Assembly (NCBI GenBank): GCA_900756035.1
Contig: CAAEIR010000161.1
Coordinates: forward strand, 1 to 5,105
Direction of reading: 5' to 3'
DNA length: 5,105 nt
Source: an uncultured Anaerostipes sp.
GTDB taxonomy: Bacteria; Bacillota; Clostridia; Lachnospirales; Lachnospiraceae
Shown here: piece after piece, positions 1 through 5,097 of the stretch
How positions within the stretch are numbered: the first letter of the stretch is position 1
Layout: each line of letters opens with the position of its first letter
Notes under the pieces: model-generated
Database searches by the model: none
Told to the model about the DNA's origin: nothing
Seen by the model: the letters and a program-made list of their open reading frames with translations, nothing else
Program-made: the position numbers and the translations under genes

Positions 1-574
1 AGACATACGCCCCCATGTGCGTCATATCCCCGCCGCAGTACCAGTCACAGACTGCTTTGACCTCGCTGCTGTATTCCTGCCACCCGCCGTTTCCTTCCAG
101 GCGGGGATTCCCATAGGAAGCGCCCACCAGCGCCGCCAGCTGTCCGCCGGCCGATTCTCCCCAGATACCGATGCAGTCCGGATCAATTCCCAGTTCCCCG
201 GCATGTGCTTTCAGGAAACGCACGGCGCACTTGCAGTCTTCTATCGGCGCGGGAAAGGGTTTCTCCGTTACCAGCCGGTACTCAATGCTGGCACAGACAA
301 AGCCCATGCGGCATGCCTGTACCAGGGCGTTCACAGGACGGTATTTTTTCGTCAGCTCAGGAATGCTCCATCCGCCGCCATGCACCCAGATTATAACGGG
401 ACGTTTTTTCTCCGTCTTTTCCTGAGGTATCATAAGATCCAGATACATGGGATGCTCCCCGCCCATTCCATAAGCCACATCCTCATAAAAATCAATTTTC
501 TCCGCTTCCCAGTCCGCCTTGAATTCATCTGACACTCCGGTTTCCTCTCCGGATAATTTTTTCAATTCCAGCAT
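1..574 (-). CDS. Alpha/beta-hydrolase esterase/lipase, N-terminal part (runs off left edge)
   Basis: This is the first 191 residues of a cytoplasmic serine esterase of the alpha/beta-hydrolase fold, closest in style to the BD-FAE/hormone-sensitive-lipase-like group that hydrolyses acyl or feruloyl esters, often on carbohydrates. Seen directly: the oxyanion-hole motif HGGGW at residues 65-69, a YRL strand at 99-101, the conserved PFPAPIEDCK stretch at 107-116, and the nucleophile elbow GESAGG at 139-144 with Ser141 as the predicted nucleophile. No signal peptide is visible. The start ATG (572-574) has a strong GGAGGA ribosome site at 581-586. The catalytic Asp and His would lie beyond the window edge, so activity cannot be judged. 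The gene is more GC-rich than most of the window. The substrate is unknown; carbohydrate ester is an inference from family resemblance. No neighbouring gene in the window shares its direction closely enough to form an operon upstream of it. Confidence 0.9.
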   Translation of the reverse strand, partial: MLELKKLSGEETGVSDEFKADWEAEKIDFYEDVAYGMGGEHPMYLDLMIPQEKTEKKRPVIIWVHGGGWSIPELTKKYRPVNALVQACRMGFVCASIEYRLVTEKPFPAPIEDCKCAVRFLKAHAGELGIDPDCIGIWGESAGGQLAALVGASYGNPRLEGNGGWQEYSSEVKAVCDWYCGGDMTHMGAYV

Positions 575-609
575 TTTTTCTCCTCCAGTCATTTAACAAA
601 CTTCCTCAT

Positions 610-630
610 AATGAATATACTGAATTCATT
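610..630. promoter_or_regulatory. Possible operator dyad over the esterase promoter
   Basis: A perfect inverted repeat AATGAAT-N7-ATTCATT. The putative minus-strand -10 box TATATT (614-619) lies inside it, a position suited to repression of the esterase gene. AT-rich repeats of this size can occur by chance, and no regulator is adjacent. Confidence 0.35.
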
Positions 631-674
631 TTAATGAAATAAGAAAATCAAAAATATACAAAAACAGATTTCCC

Positions 675-693
675 ATATCATATTTTCTGATAT
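675..693. promoter_or_regulatory. Second dyad upstream of the esterase
   Basis: Inverted repeat ATATCA-N7-TGATAT. It has the same 7-base spacer as the dyad at 610-630 but a different sequence. It lies about 45-60 bases upstream of the putative esterase -10 box, where an activator could bind. Function is inference only. Confidence 0.25.
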
Positions 694-834
694 CATTTCT
701 TTTCTTCTCTTGTTTTGTTATATGCTGCCTTTTTCTATCTCCGATTTTTTGAGTTATCAAATCGAAGTGTTGTGGTGACCGGGTTCTTTAATTTGTGCTC
801 CATTAATCATCTGTTAATTTTCATAAGTTTCGAC

Positions 835-871
835 AAAAAAAGAAACAGACCTTTTCTTAAGAATCTGTTTC
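835..871 (-). terminator. Rho-independent terminator for the sigma-factor gene
   Basis: Read on the minus strand, an 8-bp perfect stem (arms GAAACAGA at 842-849 and TCTGTTTC at 864-871 on the plus strand) with a 14-base loop is followed directly by seven T residues (A7 at 835-841 on the plus strand). The loop contains the palindrome TTCTTAAGAA, which could extend the structure. It lies about 157 bases past the sigma-gene stop and no other minus-strand gene ends nearby. Confidence 0.75.
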
Positions 872-1027
872 AAATAAAACCTTCTTTATGCATTGATATA
901 CCATTCACAATTATCTTTTACAGTAACATTTTTCCAATGAAAACATCTCTCCTCAATCTTGGTGAAAATCCATTTTCTTCTTTCATCGTTTATGTAGGTT
1001 CCCGTGCTATCTATATCTCCGTGCTAT
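872..1027. other. 3' untranslated stretch downstream of the sigma gene
   Basis: No supported gene. On the minus strand there is a 22-codon open frame (918-986, beginning MKEENGFSPRL) that continues in the same frame past one TAA for 15 more codons. It has no good ribosome site and may be a gene remnant or chance. The end of this stretch is one copy of a 17-bp tandem duplication. Confidence 0.4.
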
Positions 1028-1035
1028 CTATACCT
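1002..1035. repeat. 17-bp tandem duplication spanning the sigma-gene stop codon
   Basis: Two adjacent copies on the plus strand, CCGTGCTATCTATATCT (1002-1018) and CCGTGCTATCTATACCT (1019-1035), differ at one base. The right-hand copy contains the sigma factor's TAG stop (1028-1030) and its last codons. The left-hand copy lies just past the stop and leaves the protein's end unchanged. Confidence 0.85.
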
Positions 1036-1870
1036 CCGCCCTGATCACATCCATACTGCCGGATTTCAGCAGCTTTTTAAGGAAACTCTTTGCATCTAAA
1101 GGAGAGCGGTATTGAGGCAGCTGAGTGAAAACACCGGACAGTCTGTCCATCTCTTCCATCGCTTCTGTAAATTTTGCAGTATCATAATGGTCCAGCTTTT
1201 CCTGGGAGCTGTATTCAAGATTCCCGGGATTAAGTCTGTGCGTCAGGATTGCATATCCCACACGTTTCTGACAGTTACACTTACCTGTACCGGAAAGCCC
1301 ACAGTATTCCCCTAAAAATGCAGCTACCTTTTTACGGATGCGTGAAAGCCGCTGACGGTAGGCTTCGGCAGTTAACCCTAAGATTTCGCCGCATACCCTG
1401 CTGTCTGCCTTAAACATCAGCCCCAGCACATAGATACAGCGGCTTTCAGGATCCAGGCACTGAAGCATGACATTGGTGCAGGAAGCCTTTAATTCATCTG
1501 CCAGTATTTCCTCCTCCACCCCTTGCAGTAAATCTTCTGTATTTGGGACAAACCCCATATTGATGTCCTCGCCATAAAATTCAAAACTCAATGGCCGCTG
1601 TGCAAACATTGACTTTTTACAGTTGATAAGATAATTTGCAGCTACACGGTAAGCCCATGTGGAAAAGGCACTCTCCTTGCGGAACGTCGATAACTGTGTA
1701 ATGATTTTAATCATGATTTCCTGCACGGCATCTTCTGCATCCTGAGGGCTTCCCAGCATTCGCAGTGAAAGATTATAAAGCATATCCTGAACACTTAGAA
1801 GAAGAGTTTCCAATGCTTTTTTATCGCCGTTTACCGCCTGGTCAATCAATTCCGGCTCTTTATTTTGCAT
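1028..1870 (-). CDS. ECF-type sigma-70 family RNA polymerase sigma factor with cysteine-bearing C-terminal extension
   Basis: A 280-residue sigma factor that would direct RNA polymerase to a set of alternative promoters. Region 2 spans about residues 24-90 (core binding and -10 recognition), with the typical DAEDAVQE segment at 44-51 and FSTWAYRVAANYLINCKK at 69-86. Region 4, the -35-binding helix-turn-helix, covers about 130-187, including ILGLTAEAYRQRLSRIRKK at 163-181. The protein is about 90 residues longer than a minimal ECF factor. After region 4 there is a Cys190, Cys198, Cys200 cluster (the CNC at 198-200 resembles a CRC-type motif I recall from some ECF proteins) and a further conserved-looking tail. 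The start at 1868-1870 has a GGAGGT site (1877-1882) 7 bases upstream. No anti-sigma gene follows, so control may lie in the extension or elsewhere. Target promoters are unknown. Confidence 0.9.
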   Translation of the reverse strand: MQNKEPELIDQAVNGDKKALETLLLSVQDMLYNLSLRMLGSPQDAEDAVQEIMIKIITQLSTFRKESAFSTWAYRVAANYLINCKKSMFAQRPLSFEFYGEDINMGFVPNTEDLLQGVEEEILADELKASCTNVMLQCLDPESRCIYVLGLMFKADSRVCGEILGLTAEAYRQRLSRIRKKVAAFLGEYCGLSGTGKCNCQKRVGYAILTHRLNPGNLEYSSQEKLDHYDTAKFTEAMEEMDRLSGVFTQLPQYRSPLDAKSFLKKLLKSGSMDVIRAEV

Positions 1871-1892
1871 GCTAATACCTCCATTTTTTTAT

Positions 1893-1898
1893 ATTATA
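1893..1898 (-). promoter_or_regulatory. -10 box of the sigma-factor gene promoter
   Basis: A perfect TATAAT on the minus strand, which would give a leader of roughly 15 bases ahead of the sigma start codon. The best -35 candidate (TGGTCA, 19-base spacing) is weak. A GAAAC element (1913-1917), a core typical of ECF -35 boxes, lies just upstream, so autoregulation is possible but its spacing to the -10 is short. Confidence 0.5.
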
Positions 1899-2008
1899 CC
1901 TTATTAGACAATGTTTCTGACCAGTTGTGACAAACAAAGTTATTATTTGCAAAAATTATTTCATCCAAATTTGTCTCTCGCTTTCACACAATTATCCTCC
2001 TCTCATTC

Positions 2009-2476
2009 TCACTCCGCCAGCACGGCGCCGCCGGCGGTATCGATTCCGTGGCAACGGCTCAACAGTTCTTCCTGGAGCGCCCTGGCTGATTCCCGCACCT
2101 CCTGTTCACTCAGGCCGCCTGTCTTTGCAACGATGCGGATCCAGTCATCCACGCTTTTTCCCATACCTTTTATCATTACAAAAATAAGCGTCCCGAATCC
2201 AAGAATCAGCAAAAGGAAAAAGACACAAATCCCGATTCCAACTCCCAGCATATCCTCCTGTTCATCCCGGATGAATTCCAGCACCCTGTTTATGGACCAT
2301 ACAAGCCCTGCCACGCTGCCTGCCAGGAAAACGCCTATAATAAACAGGTTCAGGCCCGCATTGACCCCTTTCTGCGCCTTCTTATGGGCCATAAACACGG
2401 AGCCTTCCAGATAATGCTTTCTCCTGTACTCATCATTCATATGCTGTAAATACAATTCTCTGTTTTGAACTTCCAT
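2009..2476 (-). CDS. Two-helix membrane protein of unknown function
   Basis: A 155-residue protein I do not recognise. Residues 1-38 are charged and hydrophilic (beginning MEVQNRELYL, with a KHYLEG segment near 20-25). Two hydrophobic segments at about 41-63 and 77-103 are predicted membrane helices, separated by a short acidic loop (FIRDEQEDM). The C-terminal 50 residues are soluble and start with a basic KGMGKSVDDW stretch, followed by a likely helix GLSEQEVRESARALQEELL at 121-139. Both ends are probably cytoplasmic, judging by charge. The start at 2474-2476 is served by GGGGAG at 2487-2492, about 10 bases away. It lies 107 bases after the WYL regulator and 138 bases before the sigma gene, all on the same strand. 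Read-through from the WYL gene is possible because no clear terminator separates them. An accessory role for either neighbour is unproven. Confidence 0.8.
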   Translation of the reverse strand: MEVQNRELYLQHMNDEYRRKHYLEGSVFMAHKKAQKGVNAGLNLFIIGVFLAGSVAGLVWSINRVLEFIRDEQEDMLGVGIGICVFFLLLILGFGTLIFVMIKGMGKSVDDWIRIVAKTGGLSEQEVRESARALQEELLSRCHGIDTAGGAVLAE

Positions 2477-2583
2477 TTTTTATTTTCTCCCCGTATACCT
2501 TCCTGCGGTATCCTTTTTCTTATTAATTTACTTTCCCAAAGATATGGCAAAATTCAATTGTACACTGCTGTTTCAGTTATAAT

Positions 2584-3492
2584 TCATCCGTACATGGTGA
2601 GTATCTTTTTTGCCTTTTCTTTTAAAATATCCCTTGCTTCAACAGGCTCAATTACTTCAACATACTCGCCAAATGAAAGCAGGTAAAGGAACGTCCAGTC
2701 ACTGAGCTGGTATCTGAAAGATACTTCCAGCGTGCCGTCCTCTAATTTTTTAATATACTTTTCCTGAAATTCATCATAGACCTTATATGCTATCTTCTCA
2801 GAAAAATGCAATTTAAACATCGGAATATTATAATCCTCTTTATAAGCAGGAGTAATGGAAAAATCCTGCGGCAGTTCGCGTTCAAACAATTGATTTGTTA
2901 TTTGAAGCTCCCTGATGCGGGACATTTTATAAGTACGGATGGCATTTTTATTCCGGGAATAAGCGACAAGATACCAGGCGTGTGATTTGAAAACCATTTT
3001 TAACGGCTCAACAGCCTGACTGGTTACCATCAGCTCGGAATTAAAATACGTGAAGGTAATCACATATTTATTGATGATTGCACGCTCCAATGCCGTAATA
3101 TTGAGCCGCTCCTTTTCCGGGCTTCCCCAGTATGAGAAATCAATCTCCAGCCATTCCGATTGCATATTATGGCTGAACAGCCCGGCAACCTTGTTCAGGG
3201 CTTTATCAGCATCCGGATAATTGGAGGATTTCAGGATTTGCAATGCATGAATAATATTGTTTTGCTCCGCCTGCGTGAAATAGGACTTGTCCAATGAAAA
3301 GCCCTGCAGTAAGGACAGTCCTCCGTTATATCCCTTTTGTGATGTAATTGGTATGCCCGCAAGCGAAAGTATATTGATGTCCCTGTATATCGTGCGTGCG
3401 GAAACATTAAGTTCCTCCGCCAGCTGTCTGGCCGTTATATACTCATGGCTCAACAGCAGGAACACAATCTGAAGCAGTCTGTCTATCTGCAT
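2584..3492 (-). CDS. YafY-like transcriptional regulator with HTH and WYL domains
   Basis: A 302-residue DNA-binding regulator of full family length. An N-terminal winged helix-turn-helix of the HTH_11/DeoR-like type covers residues 1-60, with the recognition region ARQLAEELNVSARTIYRDI at 21-39 and the wing segment GYNGGL at 54-59. The WYL domain, a ligand-sensing Sm-like fold, covers about 133-200 with the signature WYL at 173-175 and the trailing IRTYKMSRI at 185-193. A C-terminal WCX-type region follows from about 220. Start ATG at 3490-3492 has AGAGGG at 3498-3503 with 5-base spacing. The gene begins 13 bases after the stop of the ABM-like gene, so the two form an operon. The usual arrangement in this family is a local repressor of its own operon, and the dyad at 3914-3937 is the natural candidate site. 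The ligand is unknown. Confidence 0.92.
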   Translation of the reverse strand: MQIDRLLQIVFLLLSHEYITARQLAEELNVSARTIYRDINILSLAGIPITSQKGYNGGLSLLQGFSLDKSYFTQAEQNNIIHALQILKSSNYPDADKALNKVAGLFSHNMQSEWLEIDFSYWGSPEKERLNITALERAIINKYVITFTYFNSELMVTSQAVEPLKMVFKSHAWYLVAYSRNKNAIRTYKMSRIRELQITNQLFERELPQDFSITPAYKEDYNIPMFKLHFSEKIAYKVYDEFQEKYIKKLEDGTLEVSFRYQLSDWTFLYLLSFGEYVEVIEPVEARDILKEKAKKILTMYG

Positions 3493-3505
3493 ATCATCCC
3501 TCTTT

Positions 3506-3871
3506 TTACCTGTTTTCGCGGCACGAAAACAGCTCCTCCCCTAAATATTTATCATGCGGCGCTATCAGGCATTTTTCCATCGGCTTCCAATAGCTGCCGT
3601 AAAGATTTTTCTGCGCTGCCCCGTAGCTTTCCTTCGTATCAAACTCCCAATAAAGCATATACTTTACACTTTTTACAATGCGCGTGATTTTGAGAGGCGG
3701 CAGTCCTTCTTTAATCTGCTCCATGTCTATATGGTACTCTCTCTTCACAAACCGAAGCAAAAGCAGCCCCGGCTGCTTTTCAAAAAAAGCTTTGGCTTCA
3801 GACATAAGCGTCTCAAATTCATCGACCTTCTGCGGTTTGACCTGATAAATGCATATTTCAGTAAATGGCAT
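3506..3871 (-). CDS. Small dimeric alpha/beta-barrel (ABM-like) domain protein
   Basis: A 121-residue cytoplasmic protein resembling the dimeric alpha/beta-barrel superfamily that includes ABM-type monooxygenases and stress-response barrel proteins. The pattern seen is a first strand (EICIYQVKPQKVDEFE, 5-20), a helix (20-32, TLMSEAKAFFEKQ), a second strand (GLLLLRFVKREYHID, 35-49), then a basic ITRIVKSVKYMLYWEFDTKE strand at 62-81 and a helix with YWKPMEKCL at 94-102. This matches a single ferredoxin-like barrel half that would pair as a dimer. No cofactor-binding or catalytic residue can be named with confidence, so enzymatic activity is unproven. A very strong ribosome site AAAGGAGGAG (3878-3887) fixes the start. 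It is the first gene of the operon with the WYL regulator, suggesting its level responds to whatever that regulator senses. The last codons form one arm of a hairpin described separately. Confidence 0.75.
   Translation of the reverse strand: MPFTEICIYQVKPQKVDEFETLMSEAKAFFEKQPGLLLLRFVKREYHIDMEQIKEGLPPLKITRIVKSVKYMLYWEFDTKESYGAAQKNLYGSYWKPMEKCLIAPHDKYLGEELFSCRENR
3510..3532 (-). other. Perfect hairpin at the ABM-WYL gene junction
   Basis: A 9-bp perfect stem (CTGTTTTCG and CGAAAACAG) with a 5-base loop lies in the last codons of the ABM-like gene and ends 6 bases before the ribosome site of the WYL gene (3498-3503). No T run follows on the minus strand, so it is not a standard terminator. It could set the ratio of the two proteins by blocking processing or by coupling translation. 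Confidence 0.6.
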
Positions 3872-3904
3872 ATATAACTCCTCCTTTATTTTCAGGTTTA
3901 TCTT

Positions 3905-3934
3905 ATCATGAGGAATATGACATCAGTGTGTCAT
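3905..3934 (-). promoter_or_regulatory. Likely promoter of the ABM-WYL operon
   Basis: On the minus strand, ATGACA (3929-3934, five of six bases of the -35 consensus) is followed after 18 bases by CATGAT (3905-3910, four of six of the -10 consensus). Transcription would begin near 3898, leaving a leader of about 27 bases with the strong ribosome site. The -35 and most of the spacer coincide with the dyad. Confidence 0.5.
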
Positions 3935-3937
3935 ATT
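3914..3937. promoter_or_regulatory. Probable operator dyad of the ABM-WYL operon
   Basis: A perfect inverted repeat AATATGACA-N6-TGTCATATT (spacer TCAGTG). It covers the -35 and spacer of the operon promoter, the classic place for a repressor. A site for the WYL regulator is the simplest reading. It also lies upstream of the plus-strand small ORFs and could influence both directions. Confidence 0.65.
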
Positions 3938-4023
3938 TTAAATAAATATTGTTATAAGTAATAATTCTATTTCTTCCAGGCATACCAGTTATGCTTACTT
4001 TAAATATATTTTGCAGGAAAAAC

Positions 4024-4173
4024 ATGGATATGATTGATAGAACCTGTTGCCGTTCTGCTTTTTGCAGCCGTAGTCACTGTTCAGGTAAATTTGAAAATTT
4101 CAAGCGCTATATGGAAGAATTGTTTTCTTCAAAAGATGATGAATGTGAGGGAGACGAAGATAATGAAAAATAA
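4024..4173 (+). pseudogene. Possible remnant of a small membrane protein with an acidic tail
   Basis: A 49-residue open frame starting MDMID with an AGGA ribosome site (4014-4017) 6 bases before the ATG. Its second half (KFENFKRYMEELFSSKDD then an acidic DECEGDEDNEK tail) reads like real protein, but its first half is cysteine-rich (CCRSAFCSRSHC). The same bases in the frame one base later encode a clean hydrophobic segment EPVAVLLFAAVVTVQV. That pattern suggests the intact gene had one membrane helix followed by the acidic tail, and that two compensating frameshifts have occurred: an extra base near 4036 and a missing base near 4087. Alternatives are a genuine short Cys-rich protein, or a TTG-started two-helix protein (4034-4327) fused to the next frame. 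The stop overlaps the next gene's ATG by 11 bases. I do not recognise the family. Sequencing error is also possible. Confidence 0.4.
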
Positions 4174-4373
4174 AAGAGCAATTTGTATTACAATCATCTG
4201 TGTATTGGGTGTAGTTATACTTCTGCTATTGCTTTTTTCTCATTTGAACCACGGCAATCTATACAACGGCAATCAAGCTATCGCAAACACAGAAGTGCAA
4301 CGAAGGCTCCACAGGCAATCAGAATAATGAACCCGAACTTTCTCAAGGTGAATATGCGGTTATTCCTCATTGA
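4163..4373 (+). pseudogene. Frameshifted small membrane-anchored secreted-type protein
   Basis: Begins MKNKRAICIT with a strongly hydrophobic helix (residues 5-26, ending LLLLLF) that looks like a signal anchor. It continues with SHLNHGNLYNGNQAIANTE before going off into VQRRLHRQSE and stopping at 4325-4327. From about 4296 the frame one base later reads CNEGSTGNQNNEPELSQGEY and ends AVIPH with a stop at 4371-4373. The GGCAATCA word encoding GNQ occurs in the first frame (4268) and again in the second (4314), and an in-frame 15-bp-period repeat (ACGGCAATC at 4251 and 4266) supports the first frame. One extra base near 4291-4295 explains everything. The reconstructed product has about 69 residues with a low-complexity extracellular tail. 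A GAGGGAG ribosome site lies at 4147-4153. The corrected end overlaps the TetR gene's 3' end by 7 bases. Function is unknown, and the intact protein may have been longer. Confidence 0.5.
4251..4274 (+). repeat. Short in-frame direct repeat (15-bp period)
   Basis: ACGGCAATC occurs at 4251-4259 and 4266-4274, giving GN-L-Y-N-GN in the protein. A related GGCAATCAG occurs at 4314-4322 in the neighbouring frame. The repeat supports coding in this stretch and helps to locate the frameshift. Confidence 0.7.
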
Positions 4374-4918
4374 GGTGACGTAATTATTTGTTCCAGCAAT
4401 TCTCCTACCTGAGCGGCTATTTCTTCAACCCCTCCATGAAATTGATCGAGTACAAAGGATTCCACTACCCCCAAAACAGCCATTCCCATAAATTTTAGAA
4501 GAACCTCCGTATTTCTTTTTCCTGAACTCTCTTCTAATTTATTATTCAGTTGGTTCATTATAAAATCCAGCAGACGATTACGGAAGGCTACCGTACTCTC
4601 TGTTGCAAACAACGCCGCGAAAAATGCCTTCCTCTCTTCAAAATAACGGAACCATATTACCGTGCCTTCAACAAACCCCTTATCTTTTTTCTTTTCACAA
4701 ATGATCCCCAGTTCTTCCAGATGTTTATTTACAACCGCATTTAATAAATCATATTTATCCACATAATGAAGATAGAAGGTTTTTCGGCTGATATCCGCTT
4801 TTTCTGTAAGCTCTTTAATTGTAATCATGTCAAACCCGTCCTTCAGAAGCATTTCCAAGAAAGCATTCTGAATTGCCTTTTGTGATTTTAAAATCCTTCG
4901 ATCTATATTTGTTTCCAT
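4367..4918 (-). CDS. TetR/AcrR-family transcriptional regulator
   Basis: A 183-residue helical repressor. The N-terminal DNA-binding domain covers about residues 8-58, with the helix-turn-helix ITIKELTEKADISRKTFYLH at 32-51 followed by the typical YVDKYDLL at 52-59. Residues 60-183 form the ligand-binding and dimerisation domain and match no specific subfamily I can name. I choose the ATG at 4916-4918 because GGAGG (4924-4928) sits 5 bases ahead of it. The in-frame ATG at 4942 would add eight residues (MCIISEEN) and place the ribosome site inside the gene. It is transcribed away from a plus-strand gene that starts past the right edge, which is the standard TetR arrangement, so efflux or detoxification of a small molecule is a reasonable but unproven guess for the target. 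The gene's 3' end meets the decayed plus-strand ORF with no terminator between them. Confidence 0.92.
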   Translation of the reverse strand: METNIDRRILKSQKAIQNAFLEMLLKDGFDMITIKELTEKADISRKTFYLHYVDKYDLLNAVVNKHLEELGIICEKKKDKGFVEGTVIWFRYFEERKAFFAALFATESTVAFRNRLLDFIMNQLNNKLEESSGKRNTEVLLKFMGMAVLGVVESFVLDQFHGGVEEIAAQVGELLEQIITSPQ

Positions 4919-4983
4919 ATTTTCCTCCGAAATAATACACATATTTGACGGATATGAGTATTACTACATTATTTTAATAATCT

Positions 4984-5003
4984 GGTAATTGATTTCCATT
5001 ACC
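4984..5003. promoter_or_regulatory. Possible TetR operator 1
   Basis: Inverted repeat GGTAAT-N8-ATTACC. It overlaps the -35 box of the plus-strand promoter (4989-4994) and lies just downstream of the predicted TetR transcription start. Occupancy would block the off-edge gene and impede the TetR transcript. Confidence 0.5.
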
Positions 5004-5017
5004 CTATCCATTAATAT
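4989..5017 (+). promoter_or_regulatory. Plus-strand promoter for the off-edge gene
   Basis: TTGATT (4989-4994) and TAATAT (5012-5017) with exact 17-base spacing, each matching four of six consensus bases. Transcription would begin near 5024, giving a leader of about 80-90 bases to a start codon just past the edge. Confidence 0.5.
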
Positions 5018-5041
5018 ACACATGTGTAATTATATTCGCAA
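5013..5041 (-). promoter_or_regulatory. TetR gene promoter
   Basis: On the minus strand TTGCGA (5036-5041) and TATATT (5013-5018) have 17-base spacing and match four and five of six consensus bases. Transcription would begin near 5006, giving an 88-base leader. Its -10 box coincides with the -10 box of the plus-strand promoter. Confidence 0.55.
5017..5028. promoter_or_regulatory. Possible TetR operator 2
   Basis: A perfect 12-bp palindrome TACACATGTGTA. It lies in the spacer of the TetR promoter and across the predicted start of the plus-strand transcript, so a bound repressor could block both directions. Confidence 0.5.
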
Positions 5042-5097
5042 GAGAATTTTTAAGCCTCTCTTATTCCATTTCGACAAACCAGTGGCTTACCAACCCC

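Larger units (their letters stand above)
575..834. other. AT-rich spacer and control region upstream of the esterase
   Basis: I see no convincing gene here. The stretch holds the esterase ribosome site (581-586), a possible minus-strand -10 box TATATT (614-619) without a clear -35, and two unrelated dyads described separately. The plus-strand open frame that starts at 715 has no ribosome site and runs into the sigma gene's terminator and stop codon, so I do not call it. Confidence 0.6.

Noticed and set aside
17..532. Long plus-strand open frame at the left end
   Set aside because: It is antisense to the esterase, whose motifs HGGGW and GESAGG and ribosome site are clear on the minus strand.
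715..1044. Plus-strand 109-residue open frame rich in Phe, Leu, Ile and Ser
   Set aside because: It has no ribosome site, crosses a minus-strand terminator and ends over the sigma gene's 3' end. Its composition is what AT-rich noncoding DNA gives.
1911..2414. Plus-strand 167-residue open frame
   Set aside because: It is antisense to the two-helix membrane protein, has no ribosome site, and has a Pro/Ser-rich low-complexity composition typical of a shadow frame.
2495..2511. Short inverted repeat ATACC-N7-GGTAT in the leader of the membrane-protein gene, as an operator or plus-strand terminator
   Set aside because: Arms are only 5 bp, and no plus-strand gene ends here.
3510..3532. Hairpin read as a rho-independent terminator
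   Set aside because: No T run follows on either strand, and the WYL gene downstream would be cut off from its operon promoter.
3554..3877. Plus-strand 107-residue open frame
   Set aside because: It is antisense to the ABM-like gene, which has a strong ribosome site and a family-like pattern.
4183..4383. 66-residue plus-strand frame starting MYYNHL
   Set aside because: It has no ribosome site and a composition unlike protein. The two other frames carry the coherent coding signal.
4919..4942. Upstream ATG that would lengthen the TetR protein by eight residues
   Set aside because: The GGAGG at 4924-4928 would then fall inside the gene, and the downstream ATG has ideal spacing from it.
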